DNA from: Clostridia bacterium
Lineage (GTDB): Bacteria > Bacillota > Clostridia > Christensenellales > Borkfalkiaceae
Length of the DNA: 64,000 nucleotides
Assembly (NCBI GenBank): GCA_028720205.1
Contig: JAQYLE010000039.1
Location: forward strand, 1 to 64,000
Direction: 5' to 3'
A program made the translations under genes and the position numbers. Positions 1 to 9,566 of the stretch are shown piece after piece (positions within the stretch are counted from its first letter, which is position 1; every line of letters begins with the position of its first letter). The notes under the pieces are model-generated. The model searched no databases, was not told the origin of the DNA, and worked only from the letters and a program-made list of their open reading frames with translations.

Positions 1-148
1 TGAAACATAATAGGAAATCCTTTTGTATATTTGTGGTGAATTTATTATAACAGGTTTTTCCTTTTTATGTTTCTTTTTTTATGCCTTTTTACGAAAAATT
101 GTTGAGATATTTTCTCATACCCCAACATTTATTATAGAACCAAAAAAA

Positions 149-1027
149 GTGAACGAACGGATTCTGGCGGTACAGAGAATGCAGGATTATATAGAAACGC
201 ATGCGGAAGAAGAAATAACGCTTGCCGCTCTTTCTGCGCAGGCGATGTTTTCCCCCTGGCACGCGTACCGGCTGTTCTGCCTGTATACGGGGTATACGCC
301 CGCCGCATACGTGCGAAGGTTGAGGTTGGCGCGCGCGGCGAAAAAACTCAAATGCGGAAATTGCCGCGTAATCGACGCGGCGTTCGATTGCGGGTTTGGC
401 AGCGCCGACGGATTTACGCGGGCGTTTTTTAAAGAATTCGGCGTCACCCCTATCGAGTATGCCAGAAATCCCGTACCCGTATCTCTTTTCGTTCCTTACG
501 GCGCAAAATACAAAGAGTTGAAAAAGGAGAACAAAGCAATGAAAGAAGCAAAAACGGTATTCGTGCGGGCGGTGAAAAAACTGCAAAGAAAGGCGATAAT
601 AAAACGCGGCGTAAAAGCCGACGAATATTTTTCGTATTGCGAAGAGGTGGGGTGCGACGTGTGGGGACTGCTTTTAAGCATGGATTCGCTCTGCGGTGAA
701 CCCGTGTGCATGTATCTGCCGCAAAGCATGATAAAACCCGGTACGTCTTTATACGTGCAGGGCGTGGAAACAGAGAAGAATTACGCGGGAAGAGTGCCCG
801 CAGGATTCGACGTGATCGAACTTCCCGAAGCGGAATATCTGGAATTTAAAGGCGAGCCGTTCGAGGAAGAAGAGTACGAAGAGGCGATATTTCAGGTGAA
901 AAAAGCGATGGATAAATTCAACCCCGAACCGATGGGGTATGTGTGGGACGAAAGCAATCCGCGCATTCAGTTAGAACCCCGCGGCGAACGCGGCTATATC
1001 GAACTGAAAGCCGTAAAGAAAATTTAA
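149..1027 (+). CDS. AraC family regulator with GyrI-like effector domain
   Basis: A transcriptional regulator with an N-terminal AraC-type double helix-turn-helix (from DYIETHAEEEITLAALS to FGVTPIEYARN, about the first 115 residues). A C-terminal half resembling the GyrI/SOUL-like effector-binding domain (YVQGVETEKNYAGRVPAG, then PEAEYLEFKGEPFEE) follows. In this family the C-terminal domain binds a small molecule and the HTH part binds DNA. The track ORF opens at 23, but its first 42 residues are hydrophobic and unlike the family. The GTG at 149 gives the family-typical lead-in (NERILAVQRMQDYIE). No clear Shine-Dalgarno precedes 149 or the ATG at 179, so the start is uncertain. It converges on rqcH. 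The ligand is unknown. Confidence 0.8.
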   Translation: MNERILAVQRMQDYIETHAEEEITLAALSAQAMFSPWHAYRLFCLYTGYTPAAYVRRLRLARAAKKLKCGNCRVIDAAFDCGFGSADGFTRAFFKEFGVTPIEYARNPVPVSLFVPYGAKYKELKKENKAMKEAKTVFVRAVKKLQRKAIIKRGVKADEYFSYCEEVGCDVWGLLLSMDSLCGEPVCMYLPQSMIKPGTSLYVQGVETEKNYAGRVPAGFDVIELPEAEYLEFKGEPFEEEEYEEAIFQVKKAMDKFNPEPMGYVWDESNPRIQLEPRGERGYIELKAVKKI

Positions 1028-1064
1028 AACGGTAAAAATTAAAACGATAAAAACGCCGAAACAG

Positions 1065-1094
1065 CCGCCGAAAATATCTTCGGCGGTAATTTTT
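1065..1094 (+). terminator. Intrinsic terminator of the AraC/GyrI gene
   Basis: A perfect 8-bp stem CCGCCGAA / TTCGGCGG with a 6-nt loop is followed by TAATTTTT, 37 bp after the stop codon. Confidence 0.75.
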
Positions 1095-1125
1095 AAAATG
1101 AAAAGAAGTTTAAGCAAAAAGTCGT

Positions 1126-1143
1126 AAAAAACCGCTCTCGCGG
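1126..1143 (-). terminator. Intrinsic terminator of rqcH
   Basis: On the minus strand CCGC-GAGA-GCGG is followed by six T, about 45 bp past the rqcH stop. The stem is short but GC-only and correctly placed. Confidence 0.6.
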
Positions 1144-1188
1144 GGATAGCCCGTAAAAACGCCGTTTGGCAATCAAAACAAGAAAATT

Positions 1189-2958
1189 TTACGCATTTCT
1201 TTCGCTTTCATGAGCCGCGGGGGCAACGTATAAAGTTTTATAATCGGTGTACACAACAAACCCCGGCGCGGCTTTTTTCGGTTTTTTCACGTATTTTTTT
1301 TGCGCGTAATCCACCGCGATTTTTTCGCCGTTTTTCGCTTCGGAAAAATACGCGCAGATCTCGGCGGCGGCAAGTAAAACGTTTTGCGGCACGGCTTTGC
1401 CTTCCGTTAAAATACCCACGTGCGCGGAGTGGTATTTCTGCGTGTGCAGCCAGATATCGTCCGCGCCCAGGGAGTGGGTAAGTCGGTCGTTGGAAACGTT
1501 GTTTCTGCCTGCCAGCACGGAAAAACCTTCTATAACGTATTTCCGGAAAGGAACGGCGACTTCTGCTTTTTTCTTCCGCGCTTTTTCCTGCGGCAACAGA
1601 TTAAGAACGCGCAGTTCTTCTTCCGTTTCTTTCAGATCGTCCGCGTTTTCGGCGCTCTGGATGGAAGAAAGAACCGAGCGGAAATAAGAAAGTTCGCGTT
1701 CTTCTTCTTCGCGACGGGGAAGAAGCGCTGCTTTCGTGCGCTTTTCCTTGGCGTACGTTTTAAAATATTTCTGCGCGTTCCGCGCGGGCGAAAGAGTTTT
1801 GTCCAACAAAATTTTTTCTTCTTTGCCCCCCTCGTACCAGTTTTCCGCCGTTAAAAAAGCGTCGCCTTTTTGGATTTTGTAAAGATTCGCGGTAATCAGT
1901 TCGCCTTTCACGCGGTTTGCTTCCGCGTTTTCCGCTTCCTGCAAGCGGCGGTAAATATCCGCCAGATTTTTTTCGTTCTTTTTGATTTTAGCGCCCGTAA
2001 CGGCGGAAAGACGCGCTTTTTTTTCGTTGAACGCTCTGTTTTCGCTGCGCGAAACGTAATAAACGGCTTCCGCTTCGTTTAAAGAATGCGCGGGTTTTAT
2101 AACAACGTTTTCTTCGTTGCACGGAAGAAACGCGAAAAAATCCGTAATCTGTCCGTTTTCTTCGATAAGACAGGGAACAACGGGTTCGTTTTTAAAAAAC
2201 CCGACGAAAAAATCGGGAAAATTTTCAGGCAAAACGCCGCGTTGTTTTGCCTTACGCGCGATATGAAGAGCCGTGGAAGCAGCGATACCCGCCACGTTTA
2301 AAAACAGAAACCGCGCGGCTTCTTCGCCGTAAACGGCGTTTAAAAAGGCATAGTTGTTTTTAACTATACTCCCCTCGTTTTCCGGCAAGGGAGCGGCAAT
2401 CGTCTGCAAAAACGTCCGCCATTTTTCAAAAACCGCTTCTTTGTCGACGGGCGAAACTTTTTCCTGCGGGGCGGGCAAACCGTATTTTGCGCCGGCAAAC
2501 AACGCGCGACCCGATGAATTTTCAAGCGCGGCGCTTTTCAACGCGCCGCAGATTACGCCGTTTTCCGTTAAGATAAGGTTGGAATACTTCCCCATCAATT
2601 CGGCGTACAGCACTTTTTCTCCGCCGGAAAAATCGTTGAAACAAAGAAACGTCAGCGCCAGAATACGCTCGTTTTCCACCTGTTTTACAGAGAGAATCTG
2701 CGCGCCCGAAAGATGTTTTCTGAGCAGCATGCAAAACGGCGGCGGCACAAGCAGAGGGGGCGTTTCCTCGTTCTGCACGCAGACGCGGGCAAAAGAGGCG
2801 TTTGTGTTTAAAACAAGTTTAAGAACGCCTTTTTCGGTGTATATAATTAAGGTAATTTCGTCTTTGTTCGGTTGCGATACGCGGTTGACCTTTCCGCCGC
2901 AAAGAATACGGTTGAGTTCTTCGGCGAGCCTGCGGATATGAAAAGAGTCCTGCGGCAT
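1189..2958 (-). CDS. rqcH: Rqc2 homolog RqcH (NFACT family)
   Basis: Ribosome quality-control factor of the NFACT/FbpA family. It binds stalled 50S subunits carrying peptidyl-tRNA and drives C-terminal alanine tailing that marks the nascent chain for proteolysis. The N-terminal NFACT-N domain begins SFHIRRLAEELN with GGKVNRVSQPNKDEI. A coiled-coil middle region follows (KNEKNLADIYRRLQEAENAE). The C-terminal NFACT-R domain has the signature GRNNVSNDRL and DDIWLHTQ. The track start at 3033 is too early: the ATG at 2958 sits behind AAAGGAGGTG, giving 589 aa, normal for the family. It is divergent from tig and near clpXP and lon, which fits a shared protein quality-control role. Confidence 0.93.
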   Translation of the reverse strand: MPQDSFHIRRLAEELNRILCGGKVNRVSQPNKDEITLIIYTEKGVLKLVLNTNASFARVCVQNEETPPLLVPPPFCMLLRKHLSGAQILSVKQVENERILALTFLCFNDFSGGEKVLYAELMGKYSNLILTENGVICGALKSAALENSSGRALFAGAKYGLPAPQEKVSPVDKEAVFEKWRTFLQTIAAPLPENEGSIVKNNYAFLNAVYGEEAARFLFLNVAGIAASTALHIARKAKQRGVLPENFPDFFVGFFKNEPVVPCLIEENGQITDFFAFLPCNEENVVIKPAHSLNEAEAVYYVSRSENRAFNEKKARLSAVTGAKIKKNEKNLADIYRRLQEAENAEANRVKGELITANLYKIQKGDAFLTAENWYEGGKEEKILLDKTLSPARNAQKYFKTYAKEKRTKAALLPRREEEERELSYFRSVLSSIQSAENADDLKETEEELRVLNLLPQEKARKKKAEVAVPFRKYVIEGFSVLAGRNNVSNDRLTHSLGADDIWLHTQKYHSAHVGILTEGKAVPQNVLLAAAEICAYFSEAKNGEKIAVDYAQKKYVKKPKKAAPGFVVYTDYKTLYVAPAAHESERNA

Positions 2959-3042
2959 AGCGGCACCTCCTTTATAATTAAGTCGCGCAAAAAACGTAAA
3001 AACGCGTCGAAACGCGCGCGGAAGAAAAAACAATTTTTCTAA

Positions 3043-3071
3043 ATTATAACCGAAAAATCGCGATTTGTAAA
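3043..3071 (-). promoter_or_regulatory. Sigma-A promoter of rqcH
   Basis: On the minus strand TTTACA, 17-bp spacer, TATAAT, about 85 bp upstream of the rqcH start. It lies between the divergent rqcH and tig genes. Confidence 0.65.
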
Positions 3072-3233
3072 TAAAATCGCTTTATTTTCTTAAAAGAATA
3101 TGGTAAAATGTATGGAGCAAAAATAAAGAGACGGCGTTTTACAAAAAAAACGAAACGCGCTTTTTTAATATTTTTTATTAAAGGAAAACTTAAAGGAAAA
3201 AAATCAGGAAAAACATCGGGAGAGACAAACACC

Positions 3234-4763
3234 ATGAAGTACACTACAAAAGCAGCAGAAAAAAGCACCGTGAAAATTAAAATGACGTTCGATAAAGACG
3301 AATGGACGGAAGCGCAGACCAAAGCGTACGTAAAAGAACGCGGCAGATTTTCGGTAAACGGGTTCCGTAAAGGCAAAGCGCCCAAAAACGTGATAGAGCA
3401 CGCGTACGGCAAAGGCGTGTTTTACGAGGAAGGGCTGAATATCCTCTTTTCTGAAAACTACGGAAAGATTCTTGAAAAAGAAGCCGAGAACTTCGTATCG
3501 GTCGGCGACCCCGACGTTTCCGTGGACGAACTGGAAGAAGATAAAGTGGTAATAACCGCGACGGTGCCCGTAAAACCCGACGTGAAAATAGCCGCTTATA
3601 AAGGTATGAAAATCACGGGCTACGCGTATAATGTAAAAGACGCGGACGTAGACGCGGAAGTGGAAAAAGTGCGGGAAAGAAACGCGCGCAACGTACCTGT
3701 GGAAGGCAGAGCCGCTCAGAAAGGAGACGTTGCCAACATCGATTTCGTAGGCACGGTAAACGGCGTGAAATTCGAAGGGGGCGAAGCGGAAAAATTCGAC
3801 CTCACTTTGGGAAGCGGACAATTCATTCCCGGGTTTGAAGATCAGGTGATCGGCATGAACGTCGGCGAGAAAAAGGACGTGAACGTCACGTTCCCCGAAA
3901 ATTATCAGGCTGCCGATTTAAAAGGAAAAGCGGCGGTGTTTGCCGTAACGCTCAATTCCCTTTCCGAAAAAGAAAAGCCGGAACTTACCGACGCGTTCAT
4001 CAAAGAAGCGACGGGCAGCGAAACGGTGGAAGCGTATAGACAAAAGACGAAAGAACGTTTGCAGCGGCAGGCGGATTCCCGCGCGATCGACGATACCGAA
4101 AACGCGATTTTAAACGAAATCGCAAAGGGCGCGGAAGCGGAAATTCCTCAGGCGATGATCGAAACGGAAATCGACAATCTTGTAAAGCGGTTCGAATATC
4201 AACTGATGTATCAGGGCTTGAAGTTAGACGATTATCTCGGCTATATCAAAACGACGAAAGAAGAGTTCCGTAAAAATTACGAGGACGCGGCAAAGCAGAA
4301 CGTTTTAAAGCAACTGATTATTTCCAAAATCATCAAAGACGAGAAAATCGAAGCGGACGAATCGGAAGTTAAAGAAAAGATCGCGAAACAGGCTGAATCC
4401 GTGGGCAAGAGCGCGGAAGAATACGAAAAAACGATCGATCCCCGTCAGGTAGATTACATTAAAAACGATATTATCGTTACGAAACTGTTCGACTTTTTGA
4501 AGGAGAACAACGATATGACCTATTCCGACGGCACGCAGACGACGGAAGAGCAAAAAGCGGAAGAAAAAACGGAAGAAAAAGCGGAAGAAAAAGCAGCCGT
4601 GAAGAAACCCGCCGCGAAAAAGACGACGGCAAAAAAAGCCGAATCGACGGCTACCAAAGAGGAGTCGGAAGTAACGAAGGACGGGGAAGAAGCGAAAAAG
4701 AGCGGCGGCAGAAAATGCGGCGCGAAGAAAACCGCGGAAAAAAAGACAACCGACGCCGAGTAA
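3234..4763 (+). CDS. tig: Trigger factor with long charged C-terminal tail
   Basis: Ribosome-bound chaperone and peptidyl-prolyl isomerase that receives nascent chains at the exit tunnel. The ribosome-docking signature NGFRKGKAPKNVIE is near residue 40. The FKBP-type PPIase domain follows (GDVANIDFVGTVNG, FIPGFEDQVIGM) and then the helical chaperone arms. The ATG at 3234 with GGGAGA upstream and MKYTTKAAEKSTVKI is the family-like start; the 42 extra residues in the track are dropped, giving 509 aa. The family is usually about 430 aa. The excess is a low-complexity Lys/Ala/Glu tail after FLKENNDMTYSDG (EEKTEEKAEEKAAVKKPAAKK and on), which is unusual. It is 67 bp upstream of clpP and probably co-transcribed. 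Confidence 0.95.
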   Translation: MKYTTKAAEKSTVKIKMTFDKDEWTEAQTKAYVKERGRFSVNGFRKGKAPKNVIEHAYGKGVFYEEGLNILFSENYGKILEKEAENFVSVGDPDVSVDELEEDKVVITATVPVKPDVKIAAYKGMKITGYAYNVKDADVDAEVEKVRERNARNVPVEGRAAQKGDVANIDFVGTVNGVKFEGGEAEKFDLTLGSGQFIPGFEDQVIGMNVGEKKDVNVTFPENYQAADLKGKAAVFAVTLNSLSEKEKPELTDAFIKEATGSETVEAYRQKTKERLQRQADSRAIDDTENAILNEIAKGAEAEIPQAMIETEIDNLVKRFEYQLMYQGLKLDDYLGYIKTTKEEFRKNYEDAAKQNVLKQLIISKIIKDEKIEADESEVKEKIAKQAESVGKSAEEYEKTIDPRQVDYIKNDIIVTKLFDFLKENNDMTYSDGTQTTEEQKAEEKTEEKAEEKAAVKKPAAKKTTAKKAESTATKEESEVTKDGEEAKKSGGRKCGAKKTAEKKTTDAE

Positions 4764-4830
4764 AACCCGGCAGCCGGAGAGAAAAACGCTTCTAAGAAGG
4801 TAAAACGAGAAAAATTTTCGGAGGAAGTCA

Positions 4831-5424
4831 ATGAAAGAGAAAAACGTGCTGATCCCCTACGTTGTAGAACGCACGAGCGCGGGCGAAAGATCGTACGATC
4901 TGTATTCCCGTCTGCTGGACGACCGCATCGTATTTTTAAGCGGCGAAATCGACGACGCGCTGGCGAATACCGTAGTGGCGCAACTCATCTATCTGGAAGG
5001 GAAAGAACCGGGAAAGGATATTTCTCTGTACATCAACTCTCCGGGCGGTTCCGTTTCGGCGGGAATGGCGATTTACGATACGATGAATTACGTGAAGTGC
5101 GACGTTTCCACCATCTGCATAGGCATGGCGGCGAGCATGGGCGCGTTTTTGCTTTCCAGCGGCGCAAAAGGCAAGCGGTACGCTCTTCCCAATTCCGAAA
5201 TTATGATTCATCAACCCCTCGGCGGCGCGCAAGGTCAGGCAAGCGATATAAAAATTCAGGCGGAACACATTCTGCGCACCAAGGCGAAACTCAACCGCAT
5301 TCTTGCCGAAAACACGGGAAAAGATTTATCGGTGATTGAAAAGGATACCGACCGCGACAACTATATGTCCGCAGACGAGGCGCGCGAATACGGACTGATC
5401 GATAAGGTTTTTGTAAGGCGATAA
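4831..5424 (+). CDS. clpP: ATP-dependent Clp protease proteolytic subunit
   Basis: Serine peptidase subunit that forms a double-heptameric barrel and degrades proteins unfolded by ClpX or ClpC. The catalytic Ser is in [13 protein letters not shown], the His in [12 protein letters not shown], and the acidic member of the triad lies in the [18 protein letters not shown] region. The ATG follows CGGAGGAAGTCA. At 197 aa it is full length. The N-terminus [22 protein letters not shown] is the usual ClpP start that docks the ATPase loops. It lies between tig and clpX on the same strand. Confidence 0.97.
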   Translation: MKEKNVLIPYVVERTSAGERSYDLYSRLLDDRIVFLSGEIDDALANTVVAQLIYLEGKEPGKDISLYINSPGGSVSAGMAIYDTMNYVKCDVSTICIGMAASMGAFLLSSGAKGKRYALPNSEIMIHQPLGGAQGQASDIKIQAEHILRTKAKLNRILAENTGKDLSVIEKDTDRDNYMSADEAREYGLIDKVFVRR

Positions 5425-5603
5425 CGTTACGGCGTAAAACACAGATCTGTTCCCGCCGCAAAACGCGCGGGAGAGGAACGCGCAACTTCCGGAAATGAGT
5501 CAGGGAAGATTGCGCGCTCCGTTATTATAAAAGGTTATCGTGACGGCGCGGTTTTGCGCTTTGCGCTTTTGTGTGCAAAGCGGCATTGTAAGGAGGTAAA
5601 ACT
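5425..5603. other. Structured clpP-clpX intergenic region
   Basis: The 179 bp between clpP and clpX contain two potential hairpins. One is CGCGCAACTTCC ... GGAAGATTGCGCG, with one internal mismatch. The other is GCTTTGC ... GCAAAGC, just before the clpX ribosome binding site AAGGAGG. No U-rich tail follows the first, so it is not a clear terminator. It may tune processing or expression of clpX. Confidence 0.35.
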
Positions 5604-6839
5604 ATGGCGGAAAAAGAAAGACACTGTTCCTTTTGCGGGAAGAAAGAAAGCGAAGTGAGGCAACTCATCGCCTCGCCCGAAGGAACGTTTATCTGTGAAA
5701 ATTGCGTGGAAATCTGCAAGACGATGCTGGACGAAGCGTTGGAAAAGGACGGGGACGAAAACGCCGCCGTGCCTTTGAAAAAACCGGCGGAATTAAAAGC
5801 CGAACTGGATAAATATATCGTGGGGCAGGATAAGGCGAAACGCGTGCTTTCGGTGGCGGTGTACAATCACTATAAGCGCATCAATTCGCTTGCGGATAAA
5901 AAAGACGACGACGTGGAGATTGAAAAGAGCAATATTCTGCTTCTCGGCCCTACGGGCAGCGGAAAAACGCTGCTTGCCAAAACGCTGGCAAAAATTTTAA
6001 ACGTGCCCTTTGCCGCGGCGGACGCTACCACGCTTACCGAAGCGGGCTACGTGGGCGAGGACGTGGAAAATATTCTGTTAAAACTCATTCAGAACGCCGA
6101 CTACGACGTTTCGCGCGCGCAACGGGGTATTATTTATATCGACGAAATCGATAAAATCGCGCGCAAAGGCGAAAACGTATCCATTACGCGCGACGTTTCG
6201 GGCGAGGGCGTGCAGCAGGCTCTTTTGAAAATCATCGAAAGCACGGTGGCTTCCGTGCCTCCGCAGGGCGGCAGAAAGCACCCGCAGCAGGAATGTCTGC
6301 GTATCGATACTACCAATATCCTCTTTATCTGCGGCGGCGCGTTCGTGGGGTTGGATAAAATCGTGGCTTCCAGAAAGGACGATACCACTCTCGGCTTCGG
6401 CGGAAAGGTACGCCTTGGAAAAGACGAAGTGGATTATTCCGCGTTAGAGGACGTAAAGCCGCAGGATCTTACCAGGTTCGGCCTGATTCCCGAATTCGTG
6501 GGCAGACTTCCCATCGTGGTGAATTTAAACCCGTTGGACGAGGAAGCGCTGGTAAAAATTCTCACCGAGCCGAAAAACGCGATTATCAAGCAATATCAGA
6601 AACTCGTGGCGCTGGACGGCGTGAAATTAACCGTGGAAGACGATGCGGTGCGCGAAATCGCGCAGACGGCGATACGCCTGAAAACGGGCGCGCGCGGGTT
6701 GCGTACGATTATAGAAGGCGTGATGACGGGCGTGATGTACAAAATTCCTTCGGAAACGGACGTGGAGGAAGTGATTATTACCAAAGAGTGTCTGACAAAC
6801 GGCGCGGAACCCGTGCTGGTGTATAAAAAATCGGCGTAA
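5604..6839 (+). CDS. clpX: ATP-dependent Clp protease ATP-binding subunit ClpX
   Basis: AAA+ unfoldase that recognises tagged substrates and threads them into ClpP. The N-terminal zinc-binding domain has CSFCGKKE ... CENCVEIC. The AAA+ core has Walker A GPTGSGKT, Walker [12 protein letters not shown] and the pore loop in [10 protein letters not shown]. The IGF-type ClpP-docking loop is represented by LGFGGKVR. At 411 aa the length is normal. The ATG follows AAGGAGGTAAAACT. Genes tig, clpP and clpX are in the standard order for this block. Confidence 0.97.
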   Translation: MAEKERHCSFCGKKESEVRQLIASPEGTFICENCVEICKTMLDEALEKDGDENAAVPLKKPAELKAELDKYIVGQDKAKRVLSVAVYNHYKRINSLADKKDDDVEIEKSNILLLGPTGSGKTLLAKTLAKILNVPFAAADATTLTEAGYVGEDVENILLKLIQNADYDVSRAQRGIIYIDEIDKIARKGENVSITRDVSGEGVQQALLKIIESTVASVPPQGGRKHPQQECLRIDTTNILFICGGAFVGLDKIVASRKDDTTLGFGGKVRLGKDEVDYSALEDVKPQDLTRFGLIPEFVGRLPIVVNLNPLDEEALVKILTEPKNAIIKQYQKLVALDGVKLTVEDDAVREIAQTAIRLKTGARGLRTIIEGVMTGVMYKIPSETDVEEVIITKECLTNGAEPVLVYKKSA

Positions 6840-6878
6840 CGCCGCTTTGTAATAAAAGGCAATAAAAGGCGCAACGAA

Positions 6879-6917
6879 AAAAAGGACTTTCTTAACAGAC
6901 AAAAGGAAGTTCTTTTT
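6879..6917 (+). terminator. Intrinsic terminator after clpX
   Basis: A 15-bp stem (two G-U wobbles) starting AAAAAGGACTTTCTT, with a 9-nt loop and the T-run forming the 3' side of the stem. It separates clpX from lon, implying lon has its own promoter or relies on readthrough. Confidence 0.55.
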
Positions 6918-7094
6918 GTTTAAAAAACGCGGTTTTTCCGCCCCCGTTCCCCTGGTTTTTCCGACAAAAAGAAAAAAAGAGACGAAAAAAACGAGGCGGT
7001 TTTTCAAGGCGATAACGCGTAAGATAGCAAATCCGCAAAAATCCGGGACAAACCGCCTGTTTAAAAGACGGGCGGGCGGGGTAAAAATAATTAT

Positions 7095-9512
7095 ATGGAA
7101 AAGAATACGAAAAAGAAAAAAACAGTACTCCCCGTCGTACCGCTGCGCGGGAAAGTGGCGTTTCCCGATACGCTGCTTACGTTCGACGCGGGCAGAAAAG
7201 GCACGATCGAGGCGATAAAGCAATCGTCCGCGCAATTTAACGGCGAACTGTTGATCTGCACGCAGAAAGATACCGATAAAAACGAGATTTCCGCCGAGGA
7301 TATGTACTCTGTAGGTACGTTGGTGGAAGTAAAGCAGGCAACCAATCTGCCGGGCGGCGCGGTGCGCGTTCTGGCGGAAGGAAAACGCCGCATGAAAGTA
7401 AAAGAGTTTTCGCAAAACGAATGTTTTTATGCGGAGTGCGTTCCGCTTGCCCCGGTTCACGGCGACGCGGTGATTGAAGAGGCGTATTTCCGCTCTGCGC
7501 GGGCGCTTGTTTCCGACGTGCTTTCTTCCGACGGAAAAATCAGCCGGGAAACGGCGGCAAAACTGGAAATCTGCACCGACGCGGACGAATACGTGAATGC
7601 GGTGGTAAACTCCATGCGCGTACGGCTGGACGTGAAGCAGGCGATTTTAGAAGAAACCGACGTGGTGGAACGGCTGAAAATGCTGGAACGCTGTTTAAAC
7701 GACGAATTGGAAATAGCCAAAATAGAAAAACGTATTTCTTCCGTGGTAAGGCAGAATATCGAACGTTCGCAGAAAGACTATTATCTTCGCGAACAACTCA
7801 AAGCCATTCACGGGGAACTGGGCGACGACGGCAAAGAACAGGATTTGTACCGCCAAAAAATCGAGAAGAAAAATCTCCCCGATTACATGAAAGAAAAGTG
7901 CCTGAAAGAAATCGACCGCATGGGAAAAATGCAGCCGTCCTCTCCCGAATACACCGTAATTACGGGGTATCTGGACTGGGTGCTGGATCTGCCCTGGACG
8001 GAGGAGACGAAAGACACCGAAAAACTTTCCGACGCAACGGCGATTTTAGAAGAGGACCACTACGCGTTGGAAAAAATAAAAGAGCGTATCTGCGAATATC
8101 TGGCGGTTCTGAAACTGACGGGCAATATGAACGCGCCTATTTTGTGCTTTGTTGGTCCTCCCGGGGTGGGGAAAACCAGCATCGCGCGTTCGATTGCGCG
8201 CGCGCTGAACAGAAAATTCGTGCGGATGAGCCTCGGCGGCGTAAAAGACGAAGCGGAAATCCGCGGACACCGCCGCACTTATATCGGCGCGATGCCGGGG
8301 CGGATTTTGTACGCGATGAAGAACGCGGGCAGCGTTAACCCCGTGTTTTTGCTTGACGAAATAGATAAAATATCTTCGGATATGCGCGGCGATCCCGCAA
8401 GCGCGCTGTTGGAAGTGCTCGATCCGGAGCAGAATTCCACGTTCCGCGACCGCTACCTCGAAGAGCCGTACGATTTATCGAAAGTGCTGTTCATCACCAC
8501 CGCGAATTCGCTGGATACCATTCCCGCGCCGTTGCTTGACAGAATGGAAGTAATACAACTTTCCGGCTACACGCAGGAAGAAAAAAAGGAAATAGCAAAG
8601 CGGTATCTTATTCCCAAACAACTGAAAAACAACGGATTGAGCGCGCACGACGTAACTTTCAGCGACGGGGCGATCCGCGCCGTTATCGAAGGATACACTA
8701 TGGAAGCGGGCGTGCGCTCTCTGGAACGCACCGTGGGCGCAATCTGCCGCAAGGTTGCGCTTGCCGTGGCGGATCAAAGCGAGAGCGAACGCAAAAAGAC
8801 GAGCGTTACGGCGGAGAGTGTGGAAAAATATCTCGGCGCGCCGAGGTATACGAAAAACGGCGTGAACAAAAAACCAGAAACCGGCGCTGCCGTAGGGCTT
8901 GCCTGGACGAGCGCGGGCGGCGTTACGCTTACCGTGGAAGCCACGATAGTCAGGGGCAAGGGAGAAGTGCGATTAACGGGGAAACTCGGCGACGTTATGA
9001 AAGAATCCGCGCTTGCCGCCATTACCTTTATTCGTTCGCACGCGGCGAGATACGGAATAAACGAGCAGGCGTTTGAAACCTCCGACGTGCATATTCACGT
9101 GCCCGAAGGCGCTACGCCGAAAGACGGCCCTTCGGCGGGCATTACCATGGCGACCGCCGTGCTTTCGGCTTTTCTGAATGCGCCCGTAAAAAAAAGCGTG
9201 GCGATGACGGGCGAAATTACTTTGCGGGGCAAGGTGCTGCCCATCGGTGGATTGAAAGAAAAGGCGCTTGCCGCGCGGCGCGCGGGAATCAAACGGGTGA
9301 TTATTCCCGCGGAAAACAAAAAAGACTTAGAAGAATTGCCCGAAACGGCGAAAAACGAAATTACGTTTCTGCCTGTTTCCGATGCCGAGGAGGCGTTTAA
9401 AGAGGCGATTATAGGCTTTAAGGTCTATGCGGAAAAACCGCAAAAAAAACAATTGAAAGCCCAACCCGAAGGCGACGAGTTTTCCGCGCACAGGCACGGC
9501 ATCACCTGCTGA
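7095..9512 (+). CDS. lon: Endopeptidase La (Lon protease)
   Basis: ATP-dependent serine protease that degrades misfolded and regulatory proteins in the cytoplasm. It has an N-terminal LON substrate-binding domain (VVPLRGKVAFPDTLLTFDAGR), a coiled middle region and an AAA+ domain with Walker A GPPGVGKTS and Walker B PVFLLDEIDK. The C-terminal protease domain carries the Ser-Lys dyad in PKDGPSAGITM and LPIGGLKEKALAA. At 805 aa it is full length. The ATG at 7095 has only a weak GGGCGGGG upstream, so translation initiation may be modest. The short C-terminal extension after AYAEKPQKKQ is unremarkable. It follows the tig-clpP-clpX block, as in many Firmicutes. Confidence 0.97.
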   Translation: MEKNTKKKKTVLPVVPLRGKVAFPDTLLTFDAGRKGTIEAIKQSSAQFNGELLICTQKDTDKNEISAEDMYSVGTLVEVKQATNLPGGAVRVLAEGKRRMKVKEFSQNECFYAECVPLAPVHGDAVIEEAYFRSARALVSDVLSSDGKISRETAAKLEICTDADEYVNAVVNSMRVRLDVKQAILEETDVVERLKMLERCLNDELEIAKIEKRISSVVRQNIERSQKDYYLREQLKAIHGELGDDGKEQDLYRQKIEKKNLPDYMKEKCLKEIDRMGKMQPSSPEYTVITGYLDWVLDLPWTEETKDTEKLSDATAILEEDHYALEKIKERICEYLAVLKLTGNMNAPILCFVGPPGVGKTSIARSIARALNRKFVRMSLGGVKDEAEIRGHRRTYIGAMPGRILYAMKNAGSVNPVFLLDEIDKISSDMRGDPASALLEVLDPEQNSTFRDRYLEEPYDLSKVLFITTANSLDTIPAPLLDRMEVIQLSGYTQEEKKEIAKRYLIPKQLKNNGLSAHDVTFSDGAIRAVIEGYTMEAGVRSLERTVGAICRKVALAVADQSESERKKTSVTAESVEKYLGAPRYTKNGVNKKPETGAAVGLAWTSAGGVTLTVEATIVRGKGEVRLTGKLGDVMKESALAAITFIRSHAARYGINEQAFETSDVHIHVPEGATPKDGPSAGITMATAVLSAFLNAPVKKSVAMTGEITLRGKVLPIGGLKEKALAARRAGIKRVIIPAENKKDLEELPETAKNEITFLPVSDAEEAFKEAIIGFKVYAEKPQKKQLKAQPEGDEFSAHRHGITC

Positions 9513-9566
9513 ATATATCGCCCGAAAACAAAAACGCGCGCGGAGTAAACGTCGAGGAGAACGAAT

